Shown: one piece after another, positions 8,064 to 15,601 of the stretch
How positions within the stretch are numbered: position 1 is the first letter of the stretch
Layout: the number at the start of each line of letters is the position of its first letter
From: an uncultured Eubacteriales bacterium
GTDB lineage: Bacteria > Bacillota > Clostridia > Oscillospirales > CAG-272
Assembly (NCBI GenBank): GCA_905210485.1
Contig: CAJLXA010000028.1
Location: 1-27,096 of the forward strand
Length of the DNA: 27,096 nucleotides
Reading direction: 5' to 3'
Made by a program: the position numbers and the translations under genes
Notes under the pieces: model-generated
The model's database searches: none
What the model saw: only the letters and a program-made list of their open reading frames with translations
Told to the model about the DNA's origin: nothing

Positions 8064-8975
8064 ATGAAAACAAATGTGATTCATGAAGATCACAGTGAAT
8101 ACACCGAACAGTTTCCGTTTATCTTTCATTTTGACATTATCACGCGGAGCGACGTCTCCATCGAAGTGTCCATTGAAAATCACAAGATAGATTCGGATTG
8201 CTGCGAAACGCATCTGTTCTATCAGAAATGCCCAGTCAACTGGCATAAAAACATGGAAATTCTGTACTTCAAGGAAGGGCATGCGCACCTTTCCTGCGGA
8301 AGCGAAACCTATGACGCGCTTCCCGGCATGATCTATATTATCAATCCGAATTTCCTGCATACCGTTTCCACCGATACGGGGGTCAAATATTATTGTCTCA
8401 TTGTGGATAAAGATTTCTGCACGCAGAACGATATGCCGACCGACAGCATTGTTTTCACTAACCGGAACCCGCAGGATCCTGTTGCCGTTTCGCTTTTCAA
8501 TGCTGTGGCGGAGGCGTTTTCCACGCCGAAAGATCCGCTCCGTTCTCTTCGCGTTCGTGCTGCGGTGCTGTCACTCCTTTGCTGCCTATGCGATAAACAT
8601 GCCGTTCTCGGCGCACCGGCCGTGGAAACCGACCGCAGTGTGGCGCCGATCAAGGCGGCAATCCGCTATATCGACCAGAATCTGACGCATCGCATGACGC
8701 TGGACGAGATCGCGGCGGCGGCAGGGATCAGCAAGTATTATTTTGCAAACGAATTCCGGCGCGCGGTTGGCAGTACCTGCGTCGAGTATATCAATACACT
8801 GCGTTGTCAGCATGCGAAGGCGCTTCTTGCAACCGGCGATTATACCGTCAGCGAGGTGTGTTTCCTGTGCGGATTTGAGAATCTGTCGTATTTTTCCAAA
8901 ACGTTTTTCCGATATACGGGATCGTCGCCGTCTTCCTGCAAAAAGACGAAGAAGCGCACCGCGGAAAAGGCGTGA
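8064..8975 (+). CDS. AraC-family transcriptional regulator with cupin sensor domain
   Basis: AAGGGGAG precedes the ATG at 8064; the product has 303 residues. Residues ~50-130 look like the AraC cupin sensor (NMEILYFKEGHAHLSCGSET, ALPGMIYIINPNFLHTV), which usually binds a sugar or related ligand. The last ~100 residues hold two helix-turn-helix motifs: MTLDEIAAAAGISKYYFANE and YTVSEVCFLCGFENLSYFSK, then RYTGSSPSS in place of the usual G-x-SP-x-x-YR end. It has its own promoter and lies 223 bases upstream of nagB in the same direction, so control of amino-sugar use is possible, but a terminator-like hairpin and a separate -10 lie between the genes. The ligand is unknown. Confidence 0.88.
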   Translation: MKTNVIHEDHSEYTEQFPFIFHFDIITRSDVSIEVSIENHKIDSDCCETHLFYQKCPVNWHKNMEILYFKEGHAHLSCGSETYDALPGMIYIINPNFLHTVSTDTGVKYYCLIVDKDFCTQNDMPTDSIVFTNRNPQDPVAVSLFNAVAEAFSTPKDPLRSLRVRAAVLSLLCCLCDKHAVLGAPAVETDRSVAPIKAAIRYIDQNLTHRMTLDEIAAAAGISKYYFANEFRRAVGSTCVEYINTLRCQHAKALLATGDYTVSEVCFLCGFENLSYFSKTFFRYTGSSPSSCKKTKKRTAEKA

Positions 8976-8980
8976 CAAAC

Positions 8981-9019
8981 AGGAGAGGGATAAGGCCGGA
9001 GAGGGCATATCCCCCTCCT
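8981..9019 (+). terminator. Weak hairpin after the AraC gene
   Basis: Arms at 8981-8992 (AGGAGAGGGATA) and 9008-9019 pair with one mismatch. Only TTTGTGT follows, so termination would be inefficient. Confidence 0.45.
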
Positions 9020-9123
9020 ATTTGTGTATATACGGTTTTTATCTTGCAACATGCGGCGGTTCTTTCGCAATATATTGCCAAAGAAGAATAAAATCCGGAC
9101 TGTTATTCCGCACACAACGGAGA

Positions 9124-9129
9124 TATAAT
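9124..9129 (+). promoter_or_regulatory. Possible -10 element upstream of nagB
   Basis: TATAAT at 9124-9129 lies 70 bases before the nagB start. No convincing -35 is seen at 16-18 bases, so an activator such as the upstream AraC protein may be needed. Confidence 0.35.
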
Positions 9130-9198
9130 ATAAATATAGTATTATCCGTGCGGATTCACGACAGGACAAGCCGCAAGGACAGAAGAGGTAACGGTATT

Positions 9199-9921
9199 AT
9201 GAAATTCATCGTTTGTAAAAACGCGGAGGAGATCGCCGCACGCGCCGCCGCCATGATTGCCGCGGAGGTGAAGGAGAACCCCCGCGCCGTTCTCGGACTG
9301 GCAACAGGCTCCACACCGGAAGCTACATATAAATGCCTCATTGGTTTGCAGAAACAAGAGGGATTTTCCATGAGCGACGTTACGACGTTCAATCTGGACG
9401 AGTACTATCCGATCAGGGACGAAAATCCGCAGAGTTATCACTATTATATGAATCGTCGGCTGTTTGACCACACCGATATTCCGCGCGCACAGATCCATCT
9501 GCTTGACGGTACGGCCGAAGACGCCGACGCCGCGTGCGCCGCCTATGAAAACAGCATCGAAAAATGCGGCGGTATTGATTTGCAACTGCTCGGCATCGGT
9601 GAGAACGGCCATATCGGGTTCAACGAACCCGGCGACTTTCTGCATGCCGAAACGCACAAGACCGCGTTGACAGACGGAACGATTGCCGCCAATGCGCGCT
9701 TCTTTGAAAGAAACGAGGACGTGCCGCGTCACGCGCTGACCGTCGGCATGTCGGTGATCCTCGGAGCGAAGCGGATTCTCCTTCTGGCCATCGGTCCGAA
9801 AAAACGCGCCGCCGTTACGGCTCTCCGCGACGGTCGTATCACGACCGCCGTGCCCGCTACCATGCTGAAAATGCATCCGCATGTTACCGTTATTTGCGAC
9901 GAAGCGGCTTACGGCGAATAA
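9199..9921 (+). CDS. nagB: Glucosamine-6-phosphate deaminase
   Basis: The enzyme converts glucosamine-6-phosphate to fructose-6-phosphate and ammonia, feeding amino sugars into glycolysis in the cytoplasm. The ATG at 9199 follows AAGAGG at 9183-9188; the open frame reaches back to 8743, but only this start gives the normal family N-terminus and length (240 residues, close to Bacillus NagB). Motifs seen are LGLATGSTPEATY (phosphate loop), TFNLDEYYPI (catalytic Asp of the N-L-D-E-Y motif), GIGENGHIGFNEPG (catalytic His region) and ALTVGMSVILGAKRILLLAI near the end. It has its own terminator and follows an AraC regulator gene. I see no partner nagA in the window. Confidence 0.95.
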   Translation: MKFIVCKNAEEIAARAAAMIAAEVKENPRAVLGLATGSTPEATYKCLIGLQKQEGFSMSDVTTFNLDEYYPIRDENPQSYHYYMNRRLFDHTDIPRAQIHLLDGTAEDADAACAAYENSIEKCGGIDLQLLGIGENGHIGFNEPGDFLHAETHKTALTDGTIAANARFFERNEDVPRHALTVGMSVILGAKRILLLAIGPKKRAAVTALRDGRITTAVPATMLKMHPHVTVICDEAAYGE

Positions 9922-9937
9922 ATATGCGCTATACGAT

Positions 9938-9979
9938 AAAAGCCTGTATGTAAACTTATATTTACATACAGGCTTTTTC
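9938..9979 (+). terminator. Rho-independent terminator of nagB
   Basis: AAAAGCCTGTATGTAAA and its full complement flank CTTATA; the 3' arm ends in GGCTTTTT. This is a perfect long stem that could act on both strands. Confidence 0.9.
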
Positions 9980-10031
9980 TGCGGAACAATCGCTTGCGGT
10001 GTGGAGCGCTATGACGCCGGCGGGGTATCGG

Positions 10032-10261
10032 TTATTTTTTCAGGCGGTTCAGCTGGCGATATTCGCTCGGCGTCATATGGTAATGTTTCTAAAACAGATG
10101 GTCAAGGTACCGTCTGTCGGCATATCCGACAGCGGCGGCGATGTCGGACAGAGGCATGTCGCTTTCCGTAAGGAGTTCGGCGGCGCGTCCGATTCTCCGC
10201 GCCGCAATGAATTTGTGAATGGTGATATCATACGATCGGCATTTTTGGTATATTTGGTATA
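10032..10261 (-). pseudogene. AraC-family regulator, C-terminal fossil
   Basis: Reading the minus strand from 10261, the frame gives KFIAARRIGRAAELLTESD, then MPLSDIAAAVGYADRRYLDH and LF, a TAG stop at 10091-10089, then in the same frame KHYHMTPSEYRQLNRLKK and a natural stop at 10034-10032. This is the second helix-turn-helix of an AraC protein with its TPSEYR end. A single base change (for example CAG to TAG) explains the internal stop. The sensor domain and first helix-turn-helix are missing, and the upstream DNA is now the terminator of feoB. The fragment is non-functional as it stands. Confidence 0.75.
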
Positions 10262-10266
10262 AAGGA

Positions 10267-10295
10267 AGAGGCACGGTAAAACCGTGCCTCTTTTC
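10267..10295 (-). terminator. Terminator of feoAB
   Basis: AGAGGCACGG at 10267-10276 pairs perfectly with CCGTGCCTCT at 10282-10291 around TAAAA. On the minus strand it lies 17 bases past the feoB stop and is followed by TCCTTT; the plus side has TTTTC, so it may act both ways. Confidence 0.75.
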
Positions 10296-10308
10296 TGTCA
10301 CCGTCTTT

Positions 10309-12447
10309 TCAGAAACCGAACAAGCGGAAAAGCGAAGCGGACAGGAAACAAAGGATGATCCCCACGGCGGTGGGCAGGACGGCGGCAAGCGCCGTATAAC
10401 CGATACTGCCGGTTTCCTTTTTGATCGTCAGAAGCGTGGTGGAACAGGGAAAATGGCACAGTGAGAACAGGAGGAAAGACACGGCGGTGCGGTAGGTCCA
10501 CCCGTTTTGCGTGAAGAGCGCTCCGAGCGCGGAGAGGGATTCATAATCGGTCAGCGTTCCTTGGGATAGATAGATCATCATGGCGATCGGAATGACGATC
10601 TCGTTCGCCGGGAAGCCGAGGAGAAAGGCTAGCAGAATGACGCCGTCAAGTCCGATAAGGCGTCCGAACGGATCAAGAAACGCGGCGATATGCGTCAGGA
10701 TGTTTTCGCCGCCTACCGTAATATTGGCAAGGAGAAACAGGAGAGCGCCCGCCGGCGCGGCGACTGCCGCCGCGCGTCCGAGGACATACAGCGTCCGGTC
10801 AAGAAAAGAACGCACGAGAACGCGGCCTATCTGCGGTTTGCGGTAGGGCGGGAGTTCCAGTGTGAAAGACGACGGTACGCCGCGGAGAAGCGTGGCGGAC
10901 AGGAGGCGTGTAACGCCAAACGTCACAAGAATACCGAAAACGATGACGAGCGTGAGAAGCAAAGCCGATGTCAGCGAGGCGAAAACGCCGCTGAGGCTAC
11001 CGACAAAGAACATGGTAATGACGGCGATCAGCATCGGAAAACGACCGTTGCAGGGGACGAAAACATTGGTCAGAATGGCAAGAAGCCGTTCTCTTGGCGA
11101 ATCAATGATGCGACAACCGACAACACCGGCCGCATTACAGCCAAAGCCCATGCACATGGAAAGCGCCTGTTTCCCGCAGGCATGGCATTTTCTGAACGGG
11201 CGGTCAAGGTTGTAAGCAATGCGCGGCAGGTATCCCGCGTCTTCGAGAAGTGTGAAAAGAGGGAAAAATATGGCCATAGGCGGTAACATCACCGCCACGA
11301 CCCAGGCCAGTACGCGATATGCGCCGTGAACCAACAGATTCGTGAGGAACGGCGGCGCATTACATCGCGTGAACAGGATATCCAGTTTGTCTTCAATAAA
11401 GAACAGACCGCGGGACAGTAGTTCCGAGGGATAGTTTGCGGCGGTCATAGTGAGATAGAGAATGAAGAACAGCAGAAGCAGCATCAGGGGAAAGGCGGTG
11501 ACCTTGCCGGTCAGAAAACGATCAAGACGGCGGTCAAGGTTTTCTTTTTCCGACACTGTTTTTACCGCGTCGCCGACGATGATTTCGGCGGCTTCAGAAA
11601 GGGCGGTTACCGTTATGTCTTTTACGGCGTCACAGCCGTCAATACCGGCGGCACGGAGACGGGCGAGCGCCGTTTCACGCGCATCGCGCAGGCCGGGATC
11701 GCTGTAAAGCGACGTTCCGTAATGCTTTTCAATGGCAAGACGTAAGGACGGATCCTCGTCAAGCAGGCGGAGAGCAAGAAAGCGGACGGGCGCGCCGGCC
11801 GGCAGGAGCGCGGCGATATGCGGCATGAGCATGGCGGCGGCTTCTTCGACGGCGTCGGGATACCGGACACGGTACGGAGACGCGGGCGGCGTTTCCAGAA
11901 CGCGGTCGAGCGATGACAGCAGTGCGTCAAGGCTCTTCCTGTTCTGCGCGACGGTGGGAACGATCGGTACGCCGAGGCGGCTTTCGATTTCTCCGATGTC
12001 AATACGGATATGTTTTCTTTTGGCTTCGTCCATCAGGTTCAGGGCAACCACGACGCGCGGCGTTACCTCCATAATCTGGAGAAGCAGATTCATGTTGCGC
12101 AACAGGCAGGTGGCGTCGCATACCACAATGACGGCCGAGGGACGGCAAAAGCAGAGGAAGTCGCGCGCGACTTCCTCTTCGGGGGAATGGGCGAGAAGCG
12201 AATAGGTGCCGGGGATGTCGGCGAGCGTATAGTTTTTGTTACGGTAGCGGCAAACTCCGGCGGCGCCGGCAACGGTTTTTCCCGTCCAGTTGCCCGTGTG
12301 CTGGTTCATGCCGGTAAGATTGTTGAAAACCGTGCTTTTTCCGACGTTCGGATTGCCGGCGAGGGCAATCATACCTTCGTTTTCGGAGGCGGGCATAAAG
12401 CCGCGGTCGATGGCGCCGCGGCCGCCCGAATTGCGTGTAAGACCCAT
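10309..12447 (-). CDS. feoB: Ferrous iron transport protein B
   Basis: FeoB is the inner-membrane ferrous iron permease with a cytoplasmic GTPase domain. The 712-residue product has G1 GNPNVGKSTVFNNLTG (from residue 31), the switch segment TGNWTGKTV, G3 DIPGTYSL and G4 ALNLMDEAK. A helical spacer follows, then two gate repeats with many membrane segments, including the conserved GFGCNAAGVVGCR and VPCNGRFP motifs whose cysteines line the proposed path. The start at 12447 lies 8 bases after the feoA stop and has only a weak ribosome site, so coupling is likely; an internal ATG (residue 18) is a possible alternative start. The first ~25 residues precede the G domain and look unstructured. It is co-transcribed with feoA and faces a divergent metalloregulator gene. 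Confidence 0.96.
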   Translation of the reverse strand: MGLTRNSGGRGAIDRGFMPASENEGMIALAGNPNVGKSTVFNNLTGMNQHTGNWTGKTVAGAAGVCRYRNKNYTLADIPGTYSLLAHSPEEEVARDFLCFCRPSAVIVVCDATCLLRNMNLLLQIMEVTPRVVVALNLMDEAKRKHIRIDIGEIESRLGVPIVPTVAQNRKSLDALLSSLDRVLETPPASPYRVRYPDAVEEAAAMLMPHIAALLPAGAPVRFLALRLLDEDPSLRLAIEKHYGTSLYSDPGLRDARETALARLRAAGIDGCDAVKDITVTALSEAAEIIVGDAVKTVSEKENLDRRLDRFLTGKVTAFPLMLLLLFFILYLTMTAANYPSELLSRGLFFIEDKLDILFTRCNAPPFLTNLLVHGAYRVLAWVVAVMLPPMAIFFPLFTLLEDAGYLPRIAYNLDRPFRKCHACGKQALSMCMGFGCNAAGVVGCRIIDSPRERLLAILTNVFVPCNGRFPMLIAVITMFFVGSLSGVFASLTSALLLTLVIVFGILVTFGVTRLLSATLLRGVPSSFTLELPPYRKPQIGRVLVRSFLDRTLYVLGRAAAVAAPAGALLFLLANITVGGENILTHIAAFLDPFGRLIGLDGVILLAFLLGFPANEIVIPIAMMIYLSQGTLTDYESLSALGALFTQNGWTYRTAVSFLLFSLCHFPCSTTLLTIKKETGSIGYTALAAVLPTAVGIILCFLSASLFRLFGF

Positions 12448-12455
12448 AGATTCTT

Positions 12456-12689
12456 CTACTTTCTGACCAGAATACCGTCGCCGTCCTCTTTGCGGATCGC
12501 GATGACCGCTCCGCGGATAAGGTAGGCGGACGGATCGCCGAATGGACTGCGCCCGATGCAGGTCACCTCCGTATCGGCGACAAGGCCGATGTCGAGAAAA
12601 CGGCGACGCATGGCACCTGTGGCGGCGAGTCGTTCGACGCGCGCATGTTCACCGACGTTGATGTTACTTAAACTGACTATTTGATTCAT
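12456..12689 (-). CDS. feoA: Ferrous iron transport protein A
   Basis: This 77-residue SH3-like protein, with the typical pattern VGEHARVERLAATGAMRRRF, LDIGLVADTEVTCIGRSPFG and YLIRGAVIAIRKED, is a standard FeoA. FeoA is a small cytoplasmic partner needed for full FeoB activity. The ATG is at 12687-12689 (minus strand), with AAAGG about 10 bases upstream. It is the first gene of the feoAB operon. The 96 bases between its start and the divergent regulator start contain the palindrome at 12711-12728, about 22 bases upstream of the feoA start, well placed to block transcription or initiation. No clear -10/-35 pair for feoA could be picked by eye. Confidence 0.93.
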   Translation of the reverse strand: MNQIVSLSNINVGEHARVERLAATGAMRRRFLDIGLVADTEVTCIGRSPFGDPSAYLIRGAVIAIRKEDGDGILVRK

Positions 12690-12710
12690 AACCGATTAAC
12701 CTTTCGAATA

Positions 12711-12728
12711 AGTTGCCTTAAGGAAACT
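12711..12728. promoter_or_regulatory. 18-bp palindromic operator between feoA and the metalloregulator fusion gene
   Basis: AGTTGCCTTAAGGAAACT is an inverted repeat (AGTT-n-CCTTAAGG-n-AACT) broken only at one symmetric pair. It sits in the 96-base divergent region of feoA and the MntR/DtxR-type gene. Its size and placement fit the operators of this family, though its centre differs from the classical DtxR box. Confidence 0.65.
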
Positions 12729-12785
12729 TTCACTGTCATCTTATTCACGACCGCGGAAAAGGTGACGGCAGACGGAGGAAAAGCG

Positions 12786-13520
12786 ATGGACAAAGACGGC
12801 TTTTATACCCTGAAAGGTTATAGTTTGACGGAGGACAGCGGTATTACACCCGCGATGGAAGACTATCTTGAGATGATTACGCGTATTGAGAAAGAAAAGG
12901 GAGATGTGCGGGTGCATGAACTGGCGGCGCGTCTGCATGTACAGAAGTCGTCCGTTTCCAAAATGATACATATATTGTCCCGCGCGGGGTATCTTACCGC
13001 CGCCCGGTACGGCGACATACGGCCGACCGCGGCAGGGCGCGCCGTCGGAGAGAGACTTCTGCACCGTCATACGGTGGTGGAACGCTTTTTGTCTTTGCTG
13101 AACGGTGAAGAAGAATCGTTGGAAGAAGCGGAGAAGATAGAACACTTTTTAAGCAAAAAAACATTGCGGAGCATGGAAGCGTTTCTCGCTTCGGAGAAAA
13201 GAAATCCCCGTTGTACGGAAACGGCGGAGGCCGTACTTTCCGGAAAGATCGGCATGCGGGAAACGGAGAGCAGGTGCGAAAGCGGCATCGGCAAAAACAA
13301 TAATACGAACGTACACTGCGGGAAATACCGATGCGGCTGTGGGTATATCTATGATGAAGAAACGGGATGCCCTCAAAGGAACATTGCGCCCGGAACGCGC
13401 TTCTGCGATCTGCCGGACGGTTTTGCATGCCCCCTATGCGGCATCGGGAAAGCGGGGTTTCTAAGAGAGGCGGTCTGCGACGGGAAGCGCCGCCCCGAAA
13501 ATACGGGATGTTCCGGGTGA
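12786..13520 (+). CDS. MntR/DtxR-type metalloregulator fused to a rubredoxin-like domain
   Basis: The ATG at 12786 follows GGAGG at 12774-12778 (244 residues). Residues ~20-75 are a winged helix-turn-helix (VRVHELAARLHVQKSSVSKM). Residues ~80-135 match the dimerisation and metal domain; aligned by eye to Bacillus MntR all six ligands are kept: D26, E29 (MEDYLE), H95 (HRHTVVE), E116, E119 and H120 (EKIEHFLS). After a linker, residues 180-225 read like rubredoxin: CGYIYDEETG, NIAPGTRFCDLPDGFACPLC, GIGKAGF. The second iron knuckle is normal (C215-x-x-C218) and spaced 30 residues from C185, but the first is C183-G-C185, one residue short of C-x-x-C, with an extra C178 nearby. The gene diverges from feoAB, so it probably represses iron uptake when metal is bound. 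I know of no characterised protein of this design. Confidence 0.9.
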   Translation: MDKDGFYTLKGYSLTEDSGITPAMEDYLEMITRIEKEKGDVRVHELAARLHVQKSSVSKMIHILSRAGYLTAARYGDIRPTAAGRAVGERLLHRHTVVERFLSLLNGEEESLEEAEKIEHFLSKKTLRSMEAFLASEKRNPRCTETAEAVLSGKIGMRETESRCESGIGKNNNTNVHCGKYRCGCGYIYDEETGCPQRNIAPGTRFCDLPDGFACPLCGIGKAGFLREAVCDGKRRPENTGCSG

Positions 13521-13538
13521 CGGAGGAAAAGAAAAAAG

Positions 13539-13582
13539 CGGTCCGCATTACCTTTCATGGAATAATGCAGACCGTTATTTTT
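13539..13582 (+). terminator. Terminator between the metalloregulator fusion and the Sel1 gene
   Basis: CGGTCCGCATTA at 13539-13550 pairs with TAATGCAGACCG at 13563-13574 (one mismatch), followed by TTATTTTT. The left flank is A-rich, so it probably also ends the convergent Sel1 gene on the minus strand. Confidence 0.85.
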
Positions 13583-13621
13583 ACGGAATATTTGACTATA
13601 TGCAAACTATGGCTTACATAT

Positions 13622-15376
13622 TCAGCGTTTCGGATTCTTTATGGCTTCAAGACGGGAGCGGAGAAAACCGCGCTTCAGTCGGTTGATTTCTCCGAGAGAG
13701 AGGCCGGATTGTCTGTAGAATCCGCGCGCCTTTTCTATATCATTCGGTACGCCGACGCCGAATTCATAATGCAGACCGATGCGGCAAAGAGCGGCTTTGT
13801 CGCCGAGGTGTGCGGCGGCCATGCAGGCGCGAAGGGAATCGTCCGTCTGTCCCTTGCGGAACATAACGACGGCGGCGGCATAAAGTCTGCGCGCCGTTTT
13901 GGCCGTTTTTCTTTTCTTCATGGCGGAGATAATGGCTTCCGCATCGGGGTGACCGGAACCGCGAAGCAGTTCCTCCGCGTGCTTCGGGTCGAAGCGAACG
14001 CCGAGGTTGTTCATATAGCACAGACCGAGATTATAGCGGGCCGAGGCCTTGCCGTATACAATGGCGCGGCGGGAGAGTTCCACGGCGGGCCGCCGATTCT
14101 TTTTGCAACCGTATCCGTCGCAGTAACAGCAGGCGAGGTTGGCGATAGCGCCCCCGTGGCGCAGTTCCGCCGCGATGGAGAATCCGCGGAATGCGGCATC
14201 GTAATCTTTTTCACGGAACGATTTCAGCGCGCTGTTATAGATATCGGTGACGGTGGCGCAGATCCTTTCGCGTTTTTCGACGGCGGGGGCATAATGTTTG
14301 TCGGCCGCCTTATCGTACAGGGTCAGGGCAAGAGGCAGGTCTCGCTTGACCGCGGTGCCTTCAAAATACATTTCGGCGCAAAGAAATTCGGCTTTCGGGT
14401 CGCCGAGTGCCGCGCAACGGCAGAACAGCGTCAGCGCCTTTTGTTCGTCTTTTTCCACACCGTTTCCCGTGAGGAGCATTTCTCCGAGCGAGACCATGGC
14501 CGCGTTTTCTCCGGCGTCTGCCGCGCGGAGGTACCATTTTCCTGCGGCGGCGGGATTTTTGGGGACGCCGCGTCCGGCGACGAACATATCGCCGATACGG
14601 GTGGCGGCGAGGGGATACCGATCGACGATCCGCCCGTAAAACGTGAGAGCAAGGAAGTATTCGCGGCGGTTTTCTGCCGCGGTGGCAAGGCGGAACAGGA
14701 CGCCGTTTTCATCACGGTCGGGAAGCGTCGGCTCCATGGCGGCAACCGTCAGGAGTGCGGCGGTCATGCGCGGATCGGTAATGGCATGCGCCCCGGACAG
14801 CATAAGGAATCCCTTTGCTTTGGCGTATTGCTCGCGGTCGCCCGTGAGGTAATAGCGCCGCGCCACGAGAAGCGCAGCTTTTTTGTTTCCGTCCAGTGCG
14901 GAGAGCGTCAGATAATACAACGTATGCTCGTCGTCGAACGTACTGCCGTAGAGAAAGGCGGCTTCCGTATCTCCCTCTTCGGCGGCAACCGATAAAAAGA
15001 AGCGGGCAAGATCGGTTTTGCCGGGATCGCGGTCGCCGAGAAGAATACGGCCGAGGGCGCCGGCGGCTTTGGCGTGGGCGCGTGACGCCGCAAAGGCATA
15101 CCGACGGATGGCTTCGGATTTGTCCCGTTTCATGCCGACGCCGTTTTCGGCCATCAGGGCATAGCGATAAGCCGCTTCGGTACTGCCAAGGTCGATCGCC
15201 TGCAAAAGAAGATTGGCCGTGATGCCGAAATTCTTGTCGGTATAGGTCATTTCGGCTTGTGAAAGAATATCGTCGATTTCCGCGGTATCGCCGTACGTCT
15301 TTCGGCAGAACGGGCAAAACGGCGGGAAAGAAAGCCCGTCGAAAGAAAAGCCGCAGTGGGAACATGTGTAGGCCAT
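13622..15376 (-). CDS. Sel1-repeat protein with N-terminal zinc ribbon
   Basis: The product has 584 residues; the ATG at 15374-15376 follows GGAGG. The first ~25 residues hold CSHCGF and CPFCRKTYG, a four-cysteine zinc ribbon. The rest is a series of Sel1-like (TPR-type) helical repeats of about 36 residues, recognisable by A-x-x-x-L-G-x-x-Y-x-x-G-x-G-V cores: AAYRYALMAENGVGMKRD, AATRIGDMFVAGRGVPKN, AAMVSLGEMLLTGNGVEKDE, AEFLCAEMYFEGTAVKRD, ARYNLGLCYMNNLGVRFD and AALCRIGLHYEFGVGVPND. Such repeats usually bind other proteins. No signal peptide or membrane segment is seen, so it should be cytoplasmic. It is a single-gene unit with its own promoter at 15453-15481. The partner is unknown. Confidence 0.85.
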   Translation of the reverse strand: MAYTCSHCGFSFDGLSFPPFCPFCRKTYGDTAEIDDILSQAEMTYTDKNFGITANLLLQAIDLGSTEAAYRYALMAENGVGMKRDKSEAIRRYAFAASRAHAKAAGALGRILLGDRDPGKTDLARFFLSVAAEEGDTEAAFLYGSTFDDEHTLYYLTLSALDGNKKAALLVARRYYLTGDREQYAKAKGFLMLSGAHAITDPRMTAALLTVAAMEPTLPDRDENGVLFRLATAAENRREYFLALTFYGRIVDRYPLAATRIGDMFVAGRGVPKNPAAAGKWYLRAADAGENAAMVSLGEMLLTGNGVEKDEQKALTLFCRCAALGDPKAEFLCAEMYFEGTAVKRDLPLALTLYDKAADKHYAPAVEKRERICATVTDIYNSALKSFREKDYDAAFRGFSIAAELRHGGAIANLACCYCDGYGCKKNRRPAVELSRRAIVYGKASARYNLGLCYMNNLGVRFDPKHAEELLRGSGHPDAEAIISAMKKRKTAKTARRLYAAAVVMFRKGQTDDSLRACMAAAHLGDKAALCRIGLHYEFGVGVPNDIEKARGFYRQSGLSLGEINRLKRGFLRSRLEAIKNPKR

Positions 15377-15452
15377 AAACAGTCCTCCGTTTTATCGGCC
15401 GGTCGGGGCCGTATAAAATCTGATTTTTATGTTGATTTTTAATTTATAAATG

Positions 15453-15481
15453 ATTATACACCTTTTTTCGACTTTTTGCAA
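15453..15481 (-). promoter_or_regulatory. Sigma-A promoter of the Sel1 gene
   Basis: On the minus strand TTGCAA (15481-15476) and TATAAT (15458-15453) are spaced by 17 bases, 77 bases ahead of the start codon. Confidence 0.85.
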
Positions 15482-15601
15482 GAGCCTGCGGCGAATTGCC
15501 GTTTTTTTCGGAAAAAAAAGCCGTTCGTATGTGCGGCGGAGAATATTCCGCGCGAAAAAAGAAATAATAAAAGCAGATTTCAGAAAGGATAGGTAAATAC
15601 T

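Noticed and set aside
8743..9198. In-frame extension of nagB upstream to 8743
   Set aside because: It runs through the end of the AraC gene in another frame; the ribosome site and family N-terminus both place the start at 9199.
13367..14995. A 542-codon open frame on the plus strand across the Sel1 gene
   Set aside because: It is the antisense shadow of the Sel1-repeat gene, which has clear repeats, a ribosome site and a promoter on the minus strand.
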